Positions 1 through 13,945 of a stretch of DNA of 64,000 bases are shown piece after piece. The notes beneath the pieces were generated by a model. That model saw only the letters and a program-made list of their open reading frames with translations. It was not told the DNA's origin and did not search any database. Each line of letters begins with the position of its first letter. Position 1 is the stretch's first letter. A program made the translations under genes and the position numbers. Source of the DNA: Sapria himalayana (Eukaryota > Streptophyta > Magnoliopsida > Malpighiales > Rafflesiaceae); contig JAREIK010002437.1 in assembly GCA_029783825.1 (NCBI GenBank), forward strand, positions 47,748-111,747, written 5' to 3'.

Positions 1-418
1 GATAGATAGATTGACAGATAGATAGATAGACTAATTGTCAAATAAATACATATACAAATATATAGATATAAAAAAATCTGATAGAAAGATAGACAGCTAG
101 ATACATAGACAAATAGACAAATAGATAAATAGATAGATAGACAAATAGACAAATAGGCAGATAGACACATAGATAAATAGACAGTCAAACAAGAAAACTA
201 ACTGAAAGATTGTTTAAATGAGATATATATATATATATACATATAGACAGATCGATAGATATACAGACATTTAGATAGAAAGATAGCTACCTAGATAGAC
301 AAATAGATAGATAGATAGAAATATAGATATGTAGATATGTCGATAAATAGATAGATAGGTAGATATGTGGATAAATAGATCGATTGATCGATCGATAGAT
401 AAATAGATAAATAGATAG

Positions 419-481
<63 letters not shown>

Positions 482-550
482 AGTCGAGAGGTAGATTGAT
501 TGGTTAATCGATCGATAGATAGTTAAATCGATTGATTTATCGATAGATAG
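1..550. repeat. Degenerate GATA tetranucleotide array, block 1
   Basis: The plus strand reads as imperfect (GATA)n with substituted units (GACA, AATA, GATT). A pure (AT)n tract occupies about 421-477. This is the complementary orientation of the much longer TCTA arrays downstream. The array continues off the left edge and stops abruptly at about 550, where a CACTA-like terminus begins. Confidence 0.95.
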
Positions 551-902
551 TACTACTAAAAATAATGAGAATACTAACCAAATTACCGACCTTAAAAATT
601 GATCGGTAATTATCTACCAAATCACGACCATTTACAGACCAAAAATGGATTTAGAAAAAAAAATCTGACCAAATTTCTGACCAAATACCAACCATATTTA
701 CTGACCAAAAATTTTTTTTCCGAAAATTAGTCTGTAAATTATCAGGGAATTAGGTAATAAAAAATATTGACAAATTATCAACCATTTTATGACCAATACT
801 ATATTACCATTAAAATGGTCAGTAAAGTGACTTTCCAAAATATTTATAACGTCATAATTATCGACCATTTACTAACCAAAATATTTGGTCGGTAATTCCT
901 AG
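551..902 (+). mobile_element. CACTA-type transposon end remnant with ACCGACC subterminal repeats
   Basis: The sequence after the GATA array starts TACTACTAAAAATAATGAG, one base away from the CACTACTAAAAAT ends common in plant En/Spm elements. It is followed by many copies of GACCAAA and ACCGACC-type words in both orientations (for example GGTCGGTAATT near 890). Dense short subterminal repeats like these are where the CACTA transposase binds. No matching opposite terminus is visible, so this is probably a solo or truncated end. It is a different subfamily from the 40-64 kb elements, whose subterminal word is CCTAGCTAA. Confidence 0.55.
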
Positions 903-1430
903 ATTGAATTTTTTGATTTAAAAAAATTTGCTAAGTCATTAACACTTATCAAAATGTTTCACTTTTATTTTTCAAAGCCGAGGCAAAATGCAACTTCATG
1001 GGAGCTACCAAGTTATCCAATCTCTTCTATTACCAAGTAATTTTTTCATTGTTCTTCTCCTTCAGAATGCTATATAATTTCTCTGTTTCTCTTAATTTTA
1101 TTAGGACTATCGGATTTTAATTTTTTTAGAATAGTCGGGTATTAGTTTCTTTTTAATTCTTCCCCAATTTTCTTTCTTTTTGTTTCTATTTTCATTTCAC
1201 CTATATGATTTTGACTCTAAGCCATTAATAAAACTATAAATTATCATTGTAATCTTTGTTCTTCCATTGTTTAAATTTTTAGGGTTTTTGATTTCAAATA
1301 CTAAATGTTTACATTTTGTTCTCTCCTTCGGTAGCTGAAAAAAATATATAATGCTTGATTTTTTTTTTGCCTTTGTAACTTAAGAAAAATTAAACAAATT
1401 GTTAATGGGTTATATTTTTGTTGTAACTTA
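903..1430. other. Low-copy AT-rich spacer, no gene seen
   Basis: No supported reading frame, RNA gene or terminal repeat is visible. The segment may be the inner part of the CACTA remnant to its left or unrelated intergenic DNA. Confidence 0.5.
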
Positions 1431-1615
1431 AGATAGTTATAAAGATAGATAGATAGATAGATAGACAAACAGATATATAGAAAAACATATAGACAGACAA
1501 ACACACATACAGGCTAAAGACGGTTACATAGATACGTAGATAGATATACAGAAAGAAAGATAGCCAAAAAGACAAATACAAAAGAAGATTTTCAAATAGA
1601 CAGACATATAGATAG

Positions 1616-1664
<49 letters not shown>

Positions 1665-1972
1665 TAGATAAGTAGATAGTAAATATACATTTAAAGAGAT
1701 AGATACATAGACATAGACACAAATAGATAGATAGATAGACAGACATGTAGATATTTTAAAGATAAAGCAATAAATAGAATGACAAATAAACAGATAGACA
1801 GATAGACCATTTAGATAGTTAGATAGATATATAAATATATAGATAGAAAGACAGATAGACATATAGATAGATAAATAGATAGATATGTAGATATATAGAT
1901 AAAAAGATAGATAGATAAATATTTAAAGAGATAGAGTGATATATATCTAGATATATAGATATATAGATAGAT

Positions 1973-2003
<31 letters not shown>

Positions 2004-2284
2004 AAGATAGACATTTAATTAGATAGATAGATAGAAAGATAGATAGATATACAGATAGATTGATACAGAGATTTATGACAAACATATAGATAGATATATA
2101 AATAGATATATAAATCGACAGATAGACATTTACACAATTATATTGATTGACATATGCACAAATATATAGATAGATAGATACTCATATTGATTGATATACA
2201 GATAGAAACTTAGACAGGTAGACAGATTGACAGATAGATAGATAAACAGAAGACTGATAGATAGATAGATAGATAGATAGATAC
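1431..2284. repeat. Degenerate GATA array, block 2
   Basis: This is imperfect (GATA)n on the plus strand, with (AT)n at about 1,619-1,660 and (CA)n at about 1,974-1,996. The run ends in seven or so near-perfect GATA units, immediately before the array changes orientation. Confidence 0.95.
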
Positions 2285-2754
2285 TCTATATGTCAATTGA
2301 ATATCTATCTACCGATATATTTGTTCATCTATCTATATTTTTTTTCTATCTATGTTTCTTTCTATCTATCTACTTCTCAAACTATCTATATGCTTATCTA
2401 AAAATCAATATATCTTTCAATTTGTCTTTTGGTCTATGTGTCTACTTTCTATTTGCCTATTTGTCAAACTTTCTATCTATCTATATATTTATTTGTCCAA
2501 TTATCTAATTATCTATATGTATATCTTTCTATCCATCAATTTGTCTAGATGTCTATCTAATTATCTATCTCATTTCTATCTAATTATATAACTATATATC
2601 TATCTATCTCTCTATCTAAATATCTATCTATATATTTGTCTATCTCTTTATTTTCAATCTATCAATCTTTCTATTTGTCTATCTCTTTATATGTCTATAT
2701 GTCAATCTATCTAAATATCTATATGTCTATCTATCTATTTGTCTATCTATCTAA
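2285..2754. repeat. Degenerate TCTA array after orientation flip
   Basis: From about 2,300 the plus strand reads (TCTA)n instead of (GATA)n. The change takes about 20 bp (ACTCTATATGTCAATTGA). Minus-strand GATA therefore meets its own inverse head to head, which makes a long imperfect inverted repeat with block 2. Confidence 0.93.
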
Positions 2755-3455
2755 ATGAAGGCTGAGTTACGTGGTGATTTTTGAGAAATATCTAAGAAAA
2801 AAATATTTTATCGCAAAATATCCAATATAGTTTTTTAGAGGTTCATATTTCTTGGAGTAATTCCAAGGAAAACATATTTTGTTCGGAGAATGTCCAATAT
2901 TATTTTTTAGAAGAGGGTCATATTTTTCAGAATAATTCCAAAAAAATAAATATTTTTATAGATAGATATATATATATATATAGAAATACACACACACACA
3001 CACACCAACATATATCTATATATAATATATTACAAATGGCTTCGACATGTGTGAGGAAGTCGATGGGACTCAAGAATATGGCCATATAAATATTTCATCC
3101 ATAATTTCAATCATACAAACATTGTATTTGAGTGGGTGTTGATATATGTGCATTATGCTTTACGTGTATTTAGATAGGGAGTAGCCGTGTAAGAGTTTGC
3201 CTTTACTGAGCTTTGCTCACACTGTTGTGTGAACCCTTTCAAATAAAGGTACAAAATAGATGACAGACCCACATGTGGGATCCACATATGAAGGAAAACC
3301 TGTTGTCACATGAATAAAAGAGTATGTGTAATTATTCCGCTAAGCAAATAAAATGGAACAAAAATATATGTTACATTTGAGAGAATATTATTTTATTTCA
3401 CATTTTGTTGTGTGATGGAATGGAGTTGGACTCCATGTAGATTGGGTGTCACAAT
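2755..3455. other. Low-copy spacer with a duplicated segment of about 75 bp
   Basis: Two imperfect direct copies of a segment of about 75 bp lie at about 2,810-2,890 and 2,890-2,965. Shared words are TCCAATAT, TTTTTTAGA and AATTCCAA. A short (CA)n lies at about 2,988-3,005. The rest (3,030-3,455) is non-repetitive. It has no convincing coding frame and no LTR or MITE ends that I can define. Confidence 0.5.
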
Positions 3456-4302
3456 CTGACTATCTATCTATCTGTCTATCGATCTCTATCTCTCTATATA
3501 TCTATCTATTTGTCTCTCTATATGTCTATCTATCAATTTATTTGTCTGTCAATTTATGGGTCTATCTATATATCTATATATATGTTTATCTATCTATCTG
3601 TTTGTCTATCTATCTAACTATCTTTCTGTGTATTTATCCATCTATTTATCAGTCTATCTATTAATCTGTCTATCAATCTATCAATTTATCGATCTATCTG
3701 CCTAGCTTTCTGTCTACCAATTTATATATCAATATGTGTATCTATCTTTCTATCTATCTTTCTATCTATCTTTATATATGTGTATTTGTCTATCTATTTG
3801 TATGTCTATCTATCTATCTAGATATCAATTTATCTTTGTAGTTGTCTATCTATCTATCTTTTATCTGTATATCTATAAGTCTATCTATCTGTCTTTTATA
3901 TGTATATCAGTCTATCTATCTATCTATCTGACTATCTATCTATTATCTATCTATCTGACTATCTATCTATCTATTTGTATATTTATCAATCAATCGATAA
4001 ATTTTTCTACCTATATGTCTATATATATGTCTTTGTTTATATTGGTATATATGTCAGTCTATTTGTCTATGTATCAGTTTGTCTCTCTATCTATCTATAT
4101 ATCTATCTGTCTGTCTATTTATCTATTTATCTATCTATCTATCATATGTCAATCTATCTATTTATCTATCTATCTATCTATTATTCTATCTATCTATCTG
4201 TCATCTGTCTATCTGTCTGGCTATCAATATGTTTATATATCTATCTATCAATATGTATATCTAACTATTTATCTATCTTTCTAACTATCTATCTATATGT
4301 CA

Positions 4303-4357
<55 letters not shown>

Positions 4358-4611
4358 GTATGTCTATCTATTTGTCAATCTATTTATCTATCTAACTGTT
4401 TATCTATCTCTCTATCTATATATGTCTATTTGTCTATCTATCTATCTATCTATCTGTCTATCTATTTGTTTATCTATCTATTTATCTATTTGTTTATCTA
4501 TCGAGCTATCTTTTTGTCTAATAAACTTTCATACTATCTGTCTATTTATAAATCTATAAATCTATCTATCTATTTATTTATCAATCTATCAATCAATTTG
4601 TCCATATAACA

Positions 4612-4653
<42 letters not shown>

Positions 4654-6804
4654 ATCTGTCTATCATTATGCTTATCAATTTGTCTATTAATTTATCTATC
4701 AATCTATCCATCAATATGTCTATCTATTTATCTATCTATTTATCAATCTTACCATCTATTAATATATCTATCTATCAATCTTTTTTCATTTCTTTCTAAA
4801 TGTATATCTATCTCTCTGTGTATCTTTCAATTTGTTTGTCTATCAATATTTTTCTCTATGTTTATGTTTGTTTGTGTGTGTATCTCTTTGTCTTTCTAAG
4901 TATCTATCTATATATCTTCCTATATATCTATATATTTATATCTATCTATCTGTGTGTCTATTTATCTGTCTATACTTAAATCTAACTATACATCTATCAA
5001 TCAACCGATTTAACTATATTTCTATCAATATATCTATCTAACTTTGTATCTATCTATCTATTAATCTATTGGTCTATCTATCTATCTGTATGTCTATCTT
5101 TCTATCTATATATATGTCTAATAATTTGTCTATTAATCAGTCTATCTAGCTATCTATCTATCTAATTATCTATCTATCCAACTGCCTATATATATATATA
5201 TATTTCTATCTATCTACGTGTCATCTATATATTTATCTATCTATCTATTTATATATCAATCTATATGTCTTAACTATATATCTATCTAACTATCTATCGA
5301 TTTGTTTGTCAATCTATCATTCTATATATCAATTTATAAATAAATGAATTTATCTATATATTTATATATATATGAATCTATCTTTCTATCTATCTATCAA
5401 TCTATGGATATATATATATATATATATGTCTTTCTATCTATCTATCTATAAATCTATCTATCAATCCATGTATCTATCTGCTATCTTTCTATCTATATGT
5501 CTATCAATCTATCTATTTAACTATCTATCTAATAATCTTTCAATCTATCTGTCTATATGTCTATTTATATATTCGTCTATTTTTATATTTATTTATCAAT
5601 TTATCAATTTCTCTTTCTATCTATCTAAATCTATCTATAAATTTGTCTAGCAATCAATCTATATATCTATCACTCTATTTTTCTATCAATCTATCTATAT
5701 ATCTTTTTGTCTATCTATATGTCTATATGTCTACCTTAAATCTATAAATCTTTTTGTCAATCTATCTGCCTATCTATCTATCTAACTATCTATTTATATA
5801 TCTATATATTAGTATATTTATCTGAATATTTTTCTGGATATCTATCTATCAATCTATCTCTTTATATCTATCTATCTATCTTTCTCTCTCGCTATATATC
5901 TATCTATCTAATTTTCTTTCTAACGATCTATATATCTCTCTATTTATCTATCTATTTGTCTATTTATCTGTCTATCTATCTATTTATCTATCTTTCTAAT
6001 AATCTAGGAATCTATCAATCTATTAGTCTATCTATCTATTTATCTATATTTCTAATAATCAATCAATCATTCAATCTATTAGTCAATCTATCTATCAATT
6101 TTTCTATCTATATATCTAATTATCTATCTATGTATCTGTCTATCATTCAATCAATCTATGTGTCAATCTATCTATCTATCTATCTGTCTTTCTATCAATT
6201 TGTCTATAAAGCAAGCAATCAAACTATCTTTAACTCGACCAATAAATATTTATTTTAATCTATTTATCGATGTGTCTATCTATCTGTGTATCTCTCTATA
6301 TTTCAATCCATCTATCAATCCATTTATCGATCTATCAATCTATATGTCTAACTAATTATTTTATGTTTGTTTGTCTATATATCTATCTTTCTATTTGTAT
6401 AAATGACTATCAGTCTATCTTTTTATGTATCTATCTGTCTATCTATCTGTCTATCTATCTATCTATGTATCTATGTATCTATCTATCTGTCTATCAAATT
6501 ATTTGTCTATCTATCTGTCTCTCTAACTGTATAGCTATTTGTCTATCAATATGTATTTCAAATTATATATCTATTTGTCTATGTATCTTTCAATCAATCT
6601 ATCAAATTATCTATCTATCTTCTATCTGTCTAATAATCTTTCAATCTATCTGTCTATATATATGTCTATCTTTATGTCTATCTATCTATTTATTTATTTG
6701 TCTATCAATTTGTCTTTCTATATATCTATAAATCTGTCTATAAATTTTTTATCAATCTATCTATCTATCACACTATCTATATATATATCTATCTATTTAT
6801 ATAT

Positions 6805-6838
<34 letters not shown>

Positions 6839-8901
6839 CAAAATGTCAATTTATCTATCTATCAATTTGTTGATCTTTTTCTCAATCTATGTGCCTATAT
6901 ATTAATCATTTTATATATCTGTCTATTTTTATATCTATCTATTATATATCTGTCTATCTATCTATCTTTCTAACTATCTTTCTATCTATCTATCTATCTA
7001 TTTATTCATCAATCTATCTATCTATTTATTCATCTATCTATTTATCTATCTATCTATTTATCTATCTATTTATTTATCTATCTTTATAAAAATCTATCAC
7101 TCTATTTGTTAATAAATTTTTATATCAATCAATCTATCTAATAATATTTATTTTAATATATCTATCTATTTGTCTATCTTTTTGTGTATCTAACTTTCTA
7201 TCAATCAATATATAAATCTATTTATTTATCTGTCTAACTATCTATCTATCTTTCCATCTGTCTATCTATTTTTCTTTGTATTTGTATAATTATCTATCTA
7301 TCTATCTTTTTGGCTATCTATATGTCTATCTATTTGTCTATCTATCTATATATCTTTCGGTCTGTCTATCAATGTATCTATCTATTTGTATATCTATCTA
7401 TATGTCTATCTATCAATCAATTTATCAATCTCTCTATCTATCTATATATCCATATATTTATCTTTTTTGTGTATGTCTATCTATCTGTATGTATGTTAGT
7501 TTATGTATCTGACTGGTTATCTATCCATTTGTCTATCTATCTGTCTATCCATTTGTCTTTCTATGTGTCTATCTATATGAATTTCTATATGTCTATCTAT
7601 CTATCTATCTAATTTTCTCTATATATATATATATTTCTATTTGTCTATCAATCTATCTATCTATTTTCTATATATCTGTCAAAGAATCTATCTATTAATC
7701 TTTCAATCAATCAATCAATCTTGCTATCTATTTATCCATATATCTATCTATCTTTCTTTCTATCTATCTAAATCTATATATGTCTGTCTATCTATCATAC
7801 TATCTATCTGTCTTTCAATGTGCCTTTCTATCTGTCTATCAATCTATCTATCAATATGTCTATCAATTTTTTTATCAATCTTTCTATCAAACTAACTTTC
7901 AAACTATCTATGTGTTTATTAAATTGTCTTTGAGTCTATCTATCAATATATCAATCTATCTATATATCTTTCTATCTAATTATCTATCTCTATGTCTATC
8001 TATGTTTCTGTCCATCTATCTATCTATACGGGCTATCTTTATACTAATCTACTTATCATCTATATGTCTATCTAATTATCTTTCTACTTGTCAATCTATC
8101 TATTTATCTATCTATGTATCTATCTTTCTATCTATCTGTATATCTATCTGTATATCTATCTATCTATCTGTCTGTCTATCTATCTATCTATTTGTCTATC
8201 AATCTGTTCATCAATCAATCAATCAATCTGTCTATCAATGTGTTTATATATCTGTTTATCAATTTATCTATCTATCTTTCTATTTGTCTATTAATCTATA
8301 TTTCAGTATATCTATCAATCTATCTTTCCATCTGTCTATCAATCTAAATATCTATCTGTTTTTTTATCTTTCATTGAGTCTATCTACCAAAAATTCAATC
8401 TATCTATCTATCATGTTTCTTTCTATCTTTTTGTCTATGTATCTATCTATCTATGTATGTATATGTCTTTCTATCTATATATCTATATATCTATCTATCT
8501 ATATTTCTTTCTATCAATTTATCCATCTATCATTATATCTATGTATCTATCAATTTATTTGTCACGCTATCAGTCTATCTTTTCGTATATCTATCTGTCT
8601 ATCTATCTATCTATCTTTTTTTCTTACTATCTTCTTATCTGCTTATATGTCTATCTATCTATGTATCTGTCTATCTATTTATCTTTTTTTCTATCTGTCA
8701 ATCTATTTGTCTATGTATCTGTCTATCTTTCTGTCTATGTATCTGTCTATGAATCTGTCTATGTATCTATTTATTTATCTCTCTATGTATTTGTCTATTA
8801 ATCTATCTATTCATCTATCTATCTATCAATCTTTCTACAATTCTATCCGTCTATCTATATGTCTATGATTATGTCTATCTAATTGTTAATCTATAATTTT
8901 A

Positions 8902-8936
<35 letters not shown>

Positions 8937-11503
8937 TATCTTTCTATCTATCTTTCTATATTTCTATCAATCTATATGTTTATCAATTTGTCTATCTATT
9001 TGAATATCTATATGATCTATCTATACAACTATATAACTTTTTTTATCTATATGTTTTTATATCTGTCTATCTATCTATCTATGTATCTCTCTAAGTATAT
9101 ATTTATCTATCTATCTATCTATATGTCAATCTATCTATCTATCAATATGTCTATAAATTTTTCTATCAATCTCTTTATCAATCTATTTATCAATATGTGT
9201 ATCAATCTATCTATCTATCTATCTTAATATATGTATCTATTTATCTATCATTGTATCTGTCTATTTGTCTATCTATCTGTCTATCTGTCTATCTGTCTAT
9301 CTATCTGTCTATCTATCTATCTTGTATCTATTTGTCTATCTATTTGTCTATTTTTCTAACTATCTATATATCTATCTTGTATCTATCTATTTATTTATCT
9401 AACTATTTATCTATCTATCAATCTATCTGTCTATCTATCTCTATATCTATCTTTCTATTTGTTAATCTATCTTGCTATCTATCTATATATTTGTTATCTA
9501 TCTATCTATCTATTTGTAAATCTATATGTCTATCTATTTATGTATCTATCTATATGTCTATCTATCTATCTATCGGTCTATTTGTCTATCTATCAATCTA
9601 TCTAGCTATATTACTTTATATCTATTGATCTTTCTATCTATTTGTCTAACTATTTGTCTATCTATTTATCAAACTATCTCTATATCTATCTTTCTATCTA
9701 TATATCAATTTGTCTATCTTTTTGTCTATCAATCTGTGTATCAATCTATTAATCAATCTTTTTATCAATTTTGTCTAATAACATGTCTATCTATCTATCT
9801 ATATTTTTGTTTATCTTTCTGTCTATCTATCTATATATAAATATGTCATTTTATGTATATATCAATTTGTCTATCTTTCTATCTTCTGATATGTCTATCA
9901 TCTATCAATTAATGTGTCTATAAATCTACTTAGTTATTTGCCTATCAATTTGTATATCTATCTATCTATCCATATATCTATCTAACTAGCTATCTATCCA
10001 GTCTATTTTTCTCTCTATCTATCTATCTGTCTATCTATATTTATATCCATCTGTCTATCTATATTTATATCTATCTGTCTAACTATATTTCTATTTATAT
10101 GTCTATCTATTTATCTATCTATATGTCTATCTTTTTGTCTATCTTTCTGTATATCTTAATGTTTATCTATATATTTATCTATCTATCTTTCTATTTATAT
10201 ATATATATATATATAGGTTTATCTATCTAACTATCTATCTATCTGTCTATCTATCAGTCTATCTATATGTCTATCTATCTATCTATCTATATGTTTGTTT
10301 ATGTATCTATCTATCAATCTATCTAGCAATATGTCAAAATATCTGTCTATCAATCTCTCTATCAATTTGTCTATCAATCAGTCTATCAAAATATTTATCA
10401 ATATGTCTATCACTCTATCAATAAATCTAGCTATCAACTTGACTACTAATCTTTTTATAAATTAATCTATCTTTCTGTCTATCCATCCATCTATCTGTCT
10501 AATAATCTATCTATCTATATATATCTCTATCTACATTTTATGAATCTATGTGTCTATCTTTCAATCTATCTATCTTTCTTTGTATCTTTCTATCTATGTG
10601 TCTATCTATCCTCTATCTATATATTTATCTATTTGTCTATCTATCTGTCTATCTATCTGTCTTTCAATAAGTCTATCTATCCATCTATCTTTATGTCTAT
10701 CTAACTTTCTATCTATTTGTTGATCTATGTGTCTTTCTATCTTTCTTTCTATCTAACTATCTTTCTTTCTATCTAACTATCTTTCTTTCTATGTATCTAT
10801 CTATTTATCTATATATTTATATATCTATATGTCAATCTCTTTGTCTATCTATCTACATATCTATCTATCCATGTCTCTATTTATCTATCTATCTATTTGT
10901 CTATCTATTTATTTATTTGTCTATCTTTTTTTCTATTAATTTGTCTATCTATCTGTCTATCTATTTATTTATCTAACTATATGTCTATCCATCAATTTGT
11001 ATATCAATATACCTTTCAATCTGTCTATTAATCTATCTATCAACCTGTATATCTATCTATTTATCTATTTATCTTTTTGCATATCTATCTGTCTATATAT
11101 CTATCTATGAATCATTCTATGAATCTATTTATCTATATGTTTATCTATTTATCTATCTTTTATATATATCTATCTGTTAATTTGTCTATTGATCTATCTA
11201 TCTATCTATTTATTTATCAAACTATATATCTATCTATCTCTCTATCTTTCTATCTACTATCTATCTTTTATATATATCTATTTGTCAGTTTGTCTATTGA
11301 TCTGTATATCTATCTATCTATTTATCTAACTATCTAACTATCAATCAATCTAATCTATCTGTCTATCTATCAACCTATCTATCTATCTGTCTATGAATCA
11401 ATCAATCTATCTGTCTATTAATATGTCTATCAATCTATCTATTAATCTATCTATCAATTTGTCTATCAATATGTATATCAATTTGTTTTTCTATCAATCA
11501 ATC
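3456..11503. repeat. 8-kb degenerate TCTA tetranucleotide array
   Basis: This is almost uninterrupted imperfect (TCTA)n. The commonest variant units are TCTG, TCAA, TTTG, TTTA and TCTT, and the four-base register holds over long stretches. (AT)n tracts occur at about 4,303-4,351, 4,627-4,651, 8,903-8,932 and 10,198-10,214. A 108-bp internal tandem duplication starts at 11,151. No forward frame meets a stop codon in perfect repeat (S-I-Y-L in every frame), so the many open frames here are not genes. Confidence 0.96.
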
Positions 11504-12560
11504 TTTTTTTAATGTTCGTTTTATTCTTATAATAGCTCTCTCTTTTAGTGGAGGAATACCATTGATATACGCTAGCGTACTAGCCTTTGCCCTTTTACAC
11601 CCTTATGCTTAAAATAAAAAAATAAAAAAATTTGATAGTATCCTTTTTTTTCTAATGTGTCAAATATAAAATTCGAATCTGATCTCCTAGTAAAAAAGCT
11701 GGTTGATCTTTCTATCTATCAGCACTTTATTAATTCTTTGCTAGCATCAACACTTTAAGCATTCTTCCTGCTTGATTTTTCTATTATCTTAATAATATGT
11801 GTTATGTCTGATTATGCTCTATGGTTGTACACTCAGTCTACTAATGTTATCTGTCTAGTTTTGCATTCTAATTGTATATTTCTACATGCATCTTATCTTT
11901 ACGTGTTCTACCTACTTGATCTTTATGTCTATTTTCCTACTCTTTTATACCCCCACAGACCACAAACAACATCCAAACAAACCATTCCTATTTAACCTTG
12001 TTTCCTGACAACTTTCTGCAAGATTTTCTGCTTCAGCAGCCTATCTGCATAGTTTTTCCTACTACATCTCTTTAACACCCTCACTTTAATGTATCTATTT
12101 TTTCAGAAAAAGCCAGCAACAATATATATCTTTTTCCTCCTCTTCTTTGTGCACCATCTATCACCGTGACAATTGCAAGAGAAAAGCATGTGAAATATAA
12201 GTTTGTGGCGATTTTTCTTGCAATGATTCATTCCAACAAGACATGCAAGAATCCCTCAGGACCAGGATACAAAAATCAATTTCCTTGCAAAAAGTTTCCT
12301 CTTGCTGAAAATGATAATATGCATAATGTTTTTTTCACTCCAGAAGTTCTTCAAGCCTCCATATGTAACAAGGGATAATCTTCATTATCCCTATAGAAAA
12401 TCTAAACATCGACGAATACAATCTAATTTATTACATCTTTAAGTTGTGTAAAAGTTTATGAAGGCTACATATTTTAAATTTCAATTAAGCTACTCACAAA
12501 TATTTTTTAAGTGTTATCTTTCCTAAATATAGGATATTTTGTTTCGTCTAGTATAAGTAT
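11504..12560. other. Low-copy spacer without a recognisable gene
   Basis: Sequence complexity returns here. Short open frames at 11,804-11,995 and 12,166-12,378 on the plus strand match nothing I recognise and lack coding character. The segment may include the 3' tail of the LINE remnant that follows, which points this way. No poly(A) or poly(T) end is evident. Confidence 0.5.
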
Positions 12561-12569
12561 GCTTCTATA

Positions 12570-13930
12570 TTATGTAGGAATGTTATGTGTCTCGAAGTCC
12601 TGATCTCCTATTTTTCCACCTTTCTCAGCTAACTTATCGGCTATTTGATTCACTTCTCTAGATATATGCATTATACTACAGTTTAATTCATGTAATAGTT
12701 GTATGATTTCATCTATATCATTTATATATTTCCAAAGCAATTTTTGACCTTTAATGATACCTACTAATATTAGATAATCAGTTTGTATTTGGATGTTCAT
12801 TATTTTCCTATCTTTGCATATTTTTAAACTAAACAGGAGTGCCTAGATTTTAGATTGTATACGAGAATTAGCTTTCAATTTTCTAATAATTGCCCAAATC
12901 ATCTTGCCATCGAAATCACTTAAATTCCTCCACCTCCTGCTGCACCTTTGTTTCTTTTAAAACTACCATCCGTATTGAGTGTCATTTAGGCTTTAAAAGG
13001 TTTGTTCTAGCATAACCTAGTAAAGCTTATTGATTTGGGCTTTTGATACCTTAAGTGCTACTTATCTATATATTCTTTATTTTCTGAATAAGTTATATAT
13101 TTTAAAGGATAAGCTTCTGAAATGCATTTTGATTATTTTTTAATATCTCTTACTATTTCTTCTGTATTCATTTCAACATTCTCAAATCTGCTGTTATTTC
13201 TAGCTGTCCAAATACACCATATTATCAGAGGTGGAATGGAGTTATTGAGCCATTTGTATACTGTATCAAGAATTGGCCCCCTCATCCATTTAAGAATTCT
13301 ATATTTGAGTATTTGATTTTTGTGCTTTATACTCATTTATTTTTCAAATATTTCACATATCTTTGAAGCTATTCTCTCTTGTGAAAGGAGAAGATCTAGA
13401 GTTTCTATTGGAATGATGTTAGATAAAGCTTTCAATAAAAATAAACATATTTTCGCCTGGTTATTGTTATTCCAACACCTTTCAAATAAACTTATTTTAG
13501 GCTTTATATTCCTAACCAGATTCTTGGCCGATTTTAAAGAAAATAAGCCTTATTCATTTATTTTCCATTTCCAACCATATTTAGTAAGTATAGAGTGGTT
13601 GCCCACCACTTCATTTTACTTTACAGTTTGTTCCAAATTTAAAATTCATTAAAATCTATTTTATCCTATTAGTATCATTATTTGTTAGGCATTTTTCTCT
13701 CATATATGATGCCCAAAGATTATTATTCTCTTTTATACTCCACATCTCTTGCAGACCCATGCTTCAGATATCTTGTCTAGCCTAGTGAAACCTAGACCTG
13801 CCTCTTCCTTTGGGTAGTAGAGGTTTTTCCATTTAATCCAATAAAGATTCAGTATTCCATTTTTGTTACCCCAAAAGAAATTAGCCAATTCCCCTTCTAT
13901 TTTTAAGAAAATTTAGGCAGTTGCATAACC
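12570..13930 (-). pseudogene. Non-LTR retrotransposon (LINE) remnant: end of reverse transcriptase, zf-RVT and RNase H
   Basis: Read on the minus strand, three pieces in different frames match the C-terminal half of a plant LINE ORF2. At about 13,930-13,720 a stretch with FFWGNKNG...KWKNLYYPKEEAGLGF matches the end of the reverse-transcriptase region. At 13,336-13,133 LNNSIPPLIIWCIWTARN is typical of the zf-RVT/linker region. At 12,800-12,570 DYLILVGIIKG...ISREVNQIADKLAEKG matches the C-terminal RNase H domain (RVT_3), including the conserved xREVNxxADxLA block. The first part of the reverse transcriptase and the endonuclease are absent, and frameshifts separate the blocks. This is a dead 5'-truncated copy. 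It lies between two array blocks, so it may have inserted into the array. Confidence 0.75.
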
Positions 13931-13945
13931 ATTAGATTATGAATT

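Noticed and set aside
3030..3455. Possible solo LTR
   Set aside because: No TG...CA ends with a flanking 5-bp duplication and no primer-binding site or polypurine tract could be defined.
3446..11337. Many long open frames reading [13 protein letters not shown] and similar
   Set aside because: TCTA repeated gives the codons TCT ATC TAT CTA in all three frames, with no stops, so such frames are automatic. Frame-independent codon content and no conserved substitution pattern rule out genes. The same applies to the other TCTA blocks, and to the minus strand of GATA blocks.
3456..11503. CRISPR-like array
   Set aside because: The repeats are contiguous degenerate tetramers without spacer-repeat alternation, and the DNA is plant nuclear sequence.
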